Below, in pieces: positions 6,017 to 9,769 of a stretch of DNA of 9,769 nucleotides. Position 1 is the first letter of the stretch. Every line of letters begins with the position of its first letter. This stretch comes from an uncultured bacterium (GTDB lineage Bacteria; Pseudomonadota; Alphaproteobacteria; CAISDR01), in contig CAISDR010000470.1 of the NCBI GenBank assembly GCA_903884125.1, positions 1-9,769 on the forward strand. Reading direction: 5' to 3'. The position numbers and the translations under genes are program-made. The notes below the pieces were generated by a model, which saw only the letters and a program-made list of their open reading frames with translations, did not search any database and had not been told where the DNA came from.

Positions 6017-6535
6017 TTAGTTATCTACAATCATTGCCATGTAATCGGCTTCGGCCACCAGGTTACCATCCACGCGCGCGTCACCATGAAATTTCCAGAC
6101 TGAACCGCGCGCACGAAGCGATTGAACGTGAACATGCATCGTATCACCGGGGATGACCGGTTTGCGAAAACGGCAATTATCCACGGCCATGAAATAAACC
6201 AGCTTGCCTTCGGCAGCTTTGCCTAAAGTATTGACCACAAGGGCTGCCGCTGTCTGTGCCATTGCCTCGATGATCAACACGCCGGGAAACACAGGTGCAG
6301 CAGGAAAGTGTCCCTGAAAAAATGGCTCATTGATCGATACATTCTTGACGCCGATAGCTGACTTTCCCGGTACGATATCGATTATGCGATCAATCATTAA
6401 AAACGGATACCGATGCGGCAGCAGTTCCATAATGCGATTGATATCGATCATGGGAATGACCGGCAATGCGTCGCCACCATCGGCACTTGCCGGTTCATTG
6501 TCGTTTTGAACGTTCTCTTTGGCCCCAGTGGACAT
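6017..6535 (-). CDS. fabZ: (3R)-hydroxyacyl-ACP dehydratase FabZ
   Basis: FabZ dehydrates (3R)-hydroxyacyl-ACP to trans-2-enoyl-ACP in the elongation cycle of type II fatty acid synthesis. It competes with LpxA and LpxD for the same hydroxyacyl-ACP pool, which explains its place between them. The 172-residue product is a single hot-dog domain: LLPHRYPFLMIDR (38-50), then GHFPAAPVFPGVLIIEAMAQ with catalytic H76 and E90 at the same 14-residue spacing as E. coli H54/E68. About 28 extra residues precede the domain, hydrophilic and low in complexity. ATG 6535 is kept because AAGGA lies 11 nt upstream, whereas the internal ATG at 6451 (144 residues) has none. The 67-bp gap after lpxD is the widest within the operon, so an internal promoter there is possible, but I found no convincing hexamers. 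Confidence 0.96.
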   Translation of the reverse strand: MSTGAKENVQNDNEPASADGGDALPVIPMIDINRIMELLPHRYPFLMIDRIIDIVPGKSAIGVKNVSINEPFFQGHFPAAPVFPGVLIIEAMAQTAAALVVNTLGKAAEGKLVYFMAVDNCRFRKPVIPGDTMHVHVQSLRARGSVWKFHGDARVDGNLVAEADYMAMIVDN

Positions 6536-6602
6536 CTGAAATCTGTTCCTTCACCACCACGATAATTGAGACGGAGCGAGCTTGCGCACTGCAAAACCCT
6601 GT

Positions 6603-7640
6603 TTACGATTTTTTATCACTGCCCGCCATCCGGTTTAACCAGGCATGGGCGCGGAAGAATTGTCTGGCCGATTGGGCGGGCGTGCCCAGGACCCGTTCAC
6701 CCGATGCCACATCTCGCATGACACCCGCACATGCACCGATCTGTGCACCTTGACCAATGGTCACATGATCTGCAAATGCAGCCTTACCACCTATGGCCAC
6801 AAAATCTCCGATCGTGACCGATCCCGAAATTCCAACTTCGGCAGCAATCACACAATACCGACCAATGCGGACATTATGCCCGACTTGCACCAGATTATCG
6901 ATCCAGGTCCCTTCGCCGATGACCGTATCGCCGCCGGTGCCCCTGTCAATACAGGTATTGGCACCAATATCCGCCTTGTCCTGAATGATCACGCGCCCCA
7001 ATTGGGGCACACGCGTAAATCCATTTGTCCCGGGGACAACCCCGAAACCATCCTGACCGATACGCGCGCCCGCGTGAATTGTCACCCCATCGCCAATCAG
7101 GCAATGGGAAAGACTGACAAGCGGCCCGATCCAGCAATCGCGCCCGACCATGACACCAGCACCGATAACAGCACCGGCACAAATGACGCTGCCATCACCA
7201 ATTTCTGCCCCCTGCCCGATGATACATTGTGCGCCCAGATCGACACTTGTGCCGATCTTTGAGCTCGGATCTACCACCGATGCATGGTGATAAATGCCAC
7301 TGCCCTTGGGGCGCGGATAGAAAAGCTGGGCGGCAAGGGCAAATGCGCGGCGCGGGTCGCGGGCGATCAGGGGGCTGATATGGCCTGGCACCAAATCGGC
7401 GTCTTTTTCGCCGACCAGACAGATACCACCGGCAAGTGCCGTAAGAGTCGCAATCTGGCCGCCACGCTGTTTTCCGCCCTGGGCGTAAATCAGGACATTT
7501 GGGCCACCCGCATCGAGCGGTGCCACATCATGAATCAGGCTGTCGCCGTCGACCCCCGGCCCCGGTCGGGCACCGATCTGTTCACACAGATCGGCTAACC
7601 GAAAGGGACCATGATTTTTGAAAAATCGGGGGTCGGCCAC
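6603..7640 (-). CDS. lpxD: UDP-3-O-acylglucosamine N-acyltransferase LpxD
   Basis: LpxD adds the second (R)-3-hydroxyacyl chain, at the 2-amino group of UDP-3-O-acylglucosamine, after LpxA and LpxC have acted (lpxC is not in this window). The 345-residue product is of normal length: an N-terminal uridine-binding domain (about 1-110, with LIARDPRRAFALAAQLF at 91-107), a left-handed beta-helix of hexapeptide repeats (about 115-320), and a C-terminal helix (RQFFRAHAWLNRM). The catalytic His is H255 in VQVGHNVRIG (E. coli H239). GTG 7640 is the start; it gives the expected N-terminus but lacks a clear Shine-Dalgarno, and a hairpin lies only 9 bases upstream. It follows skp by 27 bp. Confidence 0.97.
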   Translation of the reverse strand: MADPRFFKNHGPFRLADLCEQIGARPGPGVDGDSLIHDVAPLDAGGPNVLIYAQGGKQRGGQIATLTALAGGICLVGEKDADLVPGHISPLIARDPRRAFALAAQLFYPRPKGSGIYHHASVVDPSSKIGTSVDLGAQCIIGQGAEIGDGSVICAGAVIGAGVMVGRDCWIGPLVSLSHCLIGDGVTIHAGARIGQDGFGVVPGTNGFTRVPQLGRVIIQDKADIGANTCIDRGTGGDTVIGEGTWIDNLVQVGHNVRIGRYCVIAAEVGISGSVTIGDFVAIGGKAAFADHVTIGQGAQIGACAGVMRDVASGERVLGTPAQSARQFFRAHAWLNRMAGSDKKS

Positions 7641-7649
7641 GATACATCT

Positions 7650-7665
7650 GACCGCTAGTGCGGTC
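7650..7665 (-). promoter_or_regulatory. Hairpin in the skp-lpxD gap
   Basis: GACCGC and GCGGTC form a perfect 6-bp stem with a 4-nt loop. It lies wholly within the 27-bp gap between the skp stop and the lpxD GTG, ending 9 bases before that start. No T-run follows, so read-through is expected. It could stabilise mRNA, cause partial termination, or affect initiation of lpxD, which has no obvious ribosome-binding site. The structure is seen; the role is inferred. Confidence 0.4.
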
Positions 7666-7667
7666 GC

Positions 7668-8324
7668 TTACTTCTTTGCCGGGGCAGGTGCTGCACCAGC
7701 CTGTGCCGGCTTGGGCATCGGCTTCAGTTCCAGCTTTACCTTGGGCAAGCTTACATCAAGCTTCTTGATCACATCGGCAGTGATGTCGAATTCATTGACC
7801 GAAATCAGGACAAATGCCTTGTCGAATAACAGGGTTGCACCCTTCTGACGCATCAGTTCCGCCAGAATCGGGGTCGTTGCCTTGGTGATTTCTTCTTCGG
7901 CACGAGCGATGGCGCCCTGAATTTCGCGCTGCTTTTCTTCGAAGGTGCTTTGTGCCTGAGTCACATCTTCTTCGAATTTCTTGCGCTCGGCTTCGAAAGC
8001 TTCGGCAGACATGATGGCCTGACGATTGCGAAGGTCGCCTTCCTTCTTGCGCAGGTCTTCCTGACGGCGGGAAAGATCGCCCTGGAACTTGTTGCGCAAT
8101 TCATCCAACTGCTTGCGGAAATCCTTGCCCGCGCTGGATTCGCGGAACAGTCCTTCTTTGTCGAACAGGGCAACCACAACCGGCGGCAGGCCGCTCTTTG
8201 CAGCAGGAGCTGCGGTTGCCGCAGCCGGTGCTGGGTCGGCTGCAAATGCCGTGTGCGAGAATGTGATACCGGCAGTGATGGCAATTGCAATCGCTGCGGC
8301 GCGGTGGGGGAAATTCATGTTCAT
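7668..8324 (-). CDS. skp: Periplasmic chaperone Skp/OmpH family
   Basis: Skp/OmpH is a periplasmic chaperone that holds unfolded outer-membrane proteins after Sec export and passes them to the BamA complex. The 218-residue product has a signal peptide ending near AFA-AD (about residue 28), a core starting VALFDKEGLF, a long charged helical section at about 65-150 rich in Lys, Arg, Glu and Gln (the coiled-coil arms of the trimeric jellyfish fold), and a returning strand segment near 160-195. Ala/Pro-rich stretches flank the core (about 29-47, and 201-218 with several Lys), which are not in E. coli Skp (about 160 residues). ATG 8324 follows the bamA stop after one base with no Shine-Dalgarno; ATG 8318 is a close alternative. 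Position between bamA and lpxD is the classic order. Confidence 0.93.
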   Translation of the reverse strand: MNMNFPHRAAAIAIAITAGITFSHTAFAADPAPAAATAAPAAKSGLPPVVVALFDKEGLFRESSAGKDFRKQLDELRNKFQGDLSRRQEDLRKKEGDLRNRQAIMSAEAFEAERKKFEEDVTQAQSTFEEKQREIQGAIARAEEEITKATTPILAELMRQKGATLLFDKAFVLISVNEFDITADVIKKLDVSLPKVKLELKPMPKPAQAGAAPAPAKK

Positions 8325-8325
8325 T

Positions 8326-9769
8326 TTAGAAACGGGTTCCTACGTTAAAGCGGACGGTTTGAGACTGGTCATAGCGACCTTTGAGCCATGCCTTGGCAAT
8401 ATCAACCCGGATCGGGCCGAACGGACTTTCCCAATTCACCCCGACACCGGATGCTGCACGCGGCGTCCTGCGGTCGAATAAATTGGAAACAACTGAATCT
8501 GTCTGGAACAGAGTGCCGACGTCGGTAAAGGCTGCACCGCGAACGCCAAACTCTGCCGGCAGCCCCAGCGGGAAGGTAACTTCTGCGGTGGCTGTTGCAA
8601 ATATATTGCCGCCCAATGCATCACCAAAATCAACGTCACGTGGTCCAATACCGGCAAGTTTGAAGCCGCGCAGATTATCACCACCCAAGAAGAACCGGTC
8701 AGTGATGCGAACGGTCTGGCCCAAGCCCATGATATAGCCCTGCTCGCCCCGGACAATGCCGGTGATGGAATCCGTGATCGGATAATAGAAGGCCTGCGTC
8801 GCTTCCTGGCGCAGATAGCTTACCGTACCACCAAGCCCCGCCACATCCTGACTGATGGTGAACAGCCATCCATCCTTGGGCTTCACCGGATCATCGCGAC
8901 GATCCCACGCGATATTATAGCCGACCAACGATGTCAGATATGACCCTTCGGCGGATTTGATCGCATTGGATGCATAGCTTGGTACGTTGAAAACCTTGTC
9001 CTCGCGGATGACATAACGAAGTGTCATGCGCCAGAATTCCGACAGCTCAAATCCCATGCTCAGGCCCATGCCCAGGGCCTGCTGATCATATGATGCAATC
9101 GATTGGTAATTGGTGCGGGTCGTATAAAGATTGATCCCGGCTGCCAGATTCTTGTCGAGGAAATACGGGTCGGTATAGCCAAAATTCACAGACCGGCGCA
9201 GCGATGACAACTGCGCACCGATATTGTAAATCTGTCCGCGTCCCAGGAAGTTGTTGTCGGAAATCGAAACGTCGCCCAGCAGCTTTTCAGTAGATGAATA
9301 GGCCAGACCGATATTAAGCGAGCCGGTTGCCTTTTCCGTCAGTTCAACATTGAGGTTGGTCCGGTCAGGCGCCACGCCCGGTTCCTGATTGATGTCAACC
9401 TTTTCAAAATATTGCAACGCCTTGAGGCGGGTTTTCGTGCGCTCGATACGTGCGGCGTTATACGCATCATTTTCCGCCAGACGGAATTCACGGCGGATGA
9501 CCTTGTCAATCGTGCGTGTGTTGCCGGTGATATTGATCCGGTCAACATAAACACGCGGACCTTCGTTTATTTCAAAGGTTACCGAAATACGGCGCTTCTC
9601 ACGGTCGCGCTGAATTTTAGGGCTGATATCAACGAAGGCATACCCCTGGCGCCCCGCCGCTGCCGTCAGCGTTTCGATGGTCTTGTCGATGCGATCGGCT
9701 GAATAAAGATCACCTTCATCCAACGACACCAGATCTTTCAAAATCTTTGGGTCCAGCGCCTTGAGCTGG
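8326..9769 (-). CDS. bamA: Outer-membrane protein assembly factor BamA (C-terminal part)
   Basis: BamA is the outer-membrane Omp85 protein that folds and inserts beta-barrel proteins. The frame is open to the right edge, so roughly the first 280 residues (signal peptide and POTRA 1-3) are missing; 480 residues are visible. In this fragment, about 1-74 is most of POTRA4, about 75-147 is POTRA5 (starting near DRINITGN), and about 148-480 is the 16-stranded barrel. The conserved loop-6 motif appears as LRGF at about 366-369 (VRGF in E. coli), followed by AGIGPRD as in related alphaproteobacteria. RRDDPVKPKDGW is another barrel hallmark. The chain ends in the aromatic beta-signal (FNVGTRF). It is the first visible gene of the operon; rseP commonly lies upstream but is outside this window. 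Confidence 0.97.
   Translation of the reverse strand, partial: QLKALDPKILKDLVSLDEGDLYSADRIDKTIETLTAAAGRQGYAFVDISPKIQRDREKRRISVTFEINEGPRVYVDRINITGNTRTIDKVIRREFRLAENDAYNAARIERTKTRLKALQYFEKVDINQEPGVAPDRTNLNVELTEKATGSLNIGLAYSSTEKLLGDVSISDNNFLGRGQIYNIGAQLSSLRRSVNFGYTDPYFLDKNLAAGINLYTTRTNYQSIASYDQQALGMGLSMGFELSEFWRMTLRYVIREDKVFNVPSYASNAIKSAEGSYLTSLVGYNIAWDRRDDPVKPKDGWLFTISQDVAGLGGTVSYLRQEATQAFYYPITDSITGIVRGEQGYIMGLGQTVRITDRFFLGGDNLRGFKLAGIGPRDVDFGDALGGNIFATATAEVTFPLGLPAEFGVRGAAFTDVGTLFQTDSVVSNLFDRRTPRAASGVGVNWESPFGPIRVDIAKAWLKGRYDQSQTVRFNVGTRF

Noticed and set aside
6536..6602. An internal promoter between lpxD and fabZ
   Set aside because: The 67-bp gap has room, but no -35/-10 pair with acceptable spacing stood out on the minus strand.
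6645..7262. A 205-codon open frame on the plus strand opposite lpxD
   Set aside because: Its Thr/Asp/Asn-rich translation mirrors the repetitive hexapeptide codons of lpxD on the other strand. It has no domain or ribosome-binding site of note.
1..9769. A novel defence, mobile or biosynthetic system
   Set aside because: Every gene but one (the SEL1-repeat protein) belongs to a well-known core family in a familiar order. No repeats, integrase, toxin-antitoxin or phage-like genes were seen.

Overview
The window reads as a chromosomal segment of an alphaproteobacterium of moderate GC content (mid-50s percent by eye), possibly a Rhodospirillales-like or marine (SAR116-type) lineage. Three things support this: the gene order bamA-skp-lpxD-fabZ-lpxA-lpxI-lpxB, the use of LpxI rather than LpxH for UDP-diacylglucosamine hydrolysis, and a divergent amino-acid-transporter/cystathionine-lyase pair. 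The exact lineage cannot be fixed from this sequence alone. I see no mobile element, CRISPR array, tRNA or rRNA, and no gene-free stretch longer than about 160 bases.

Left part (1-2606). The 5' end of a periplasmic amino-acid-binding protein (AapJ/BztA type) runs leftward off the window. Divergent from it is a PLP-dependent cystathionine beta-lyase (metC). metC converges on zur, a zinc-sensing Fur-family repressor, and their 3' ends overlap by 33 bp. zur is divergent from hisI, the zinc-dependent phosphoribosyl-AMP cyclohydrolase of histidine synthesis.

Right part (2618-9769). All genes are on the minus strand and tightly packed, so this is one outer-membrane biogenesis operon entered from the right. 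In transcription order it holds: bamA (partial; barrel assembly), skp/ompH (periplasmic chaperone), lpxD, fabZ, lpxA, lpxI and lpxB, then a small secreted SEL1-repeat protein. FabZ dehydrates the same (R)-3-hydroxyacyl-ACPs that LpxA and LpxD consume. LpxA, LpxI, LpxD and LpxB supply four steps from UDP-GlcNAc to the lipid A disaccharide. BamA and Skp handle outer-membrane proteins. The operon therefore co-produces the lipid and protein parts of the outer membrane.

The segment is mostly conserved core genome, and I found no convincing new biological system. The points most worth a second look are: the SEL1-repeat gene translationally coupled to lpxB; a 15-bp bulged hairpin embedded in the last codons of that gene, which may terminate both converging transcripts; a GC-rich hairpin in the skp-lpxD gap; an unusual Asp-to-Ser change in the DxPDF motif of LpxB; and the zur/hisI divergent pair.
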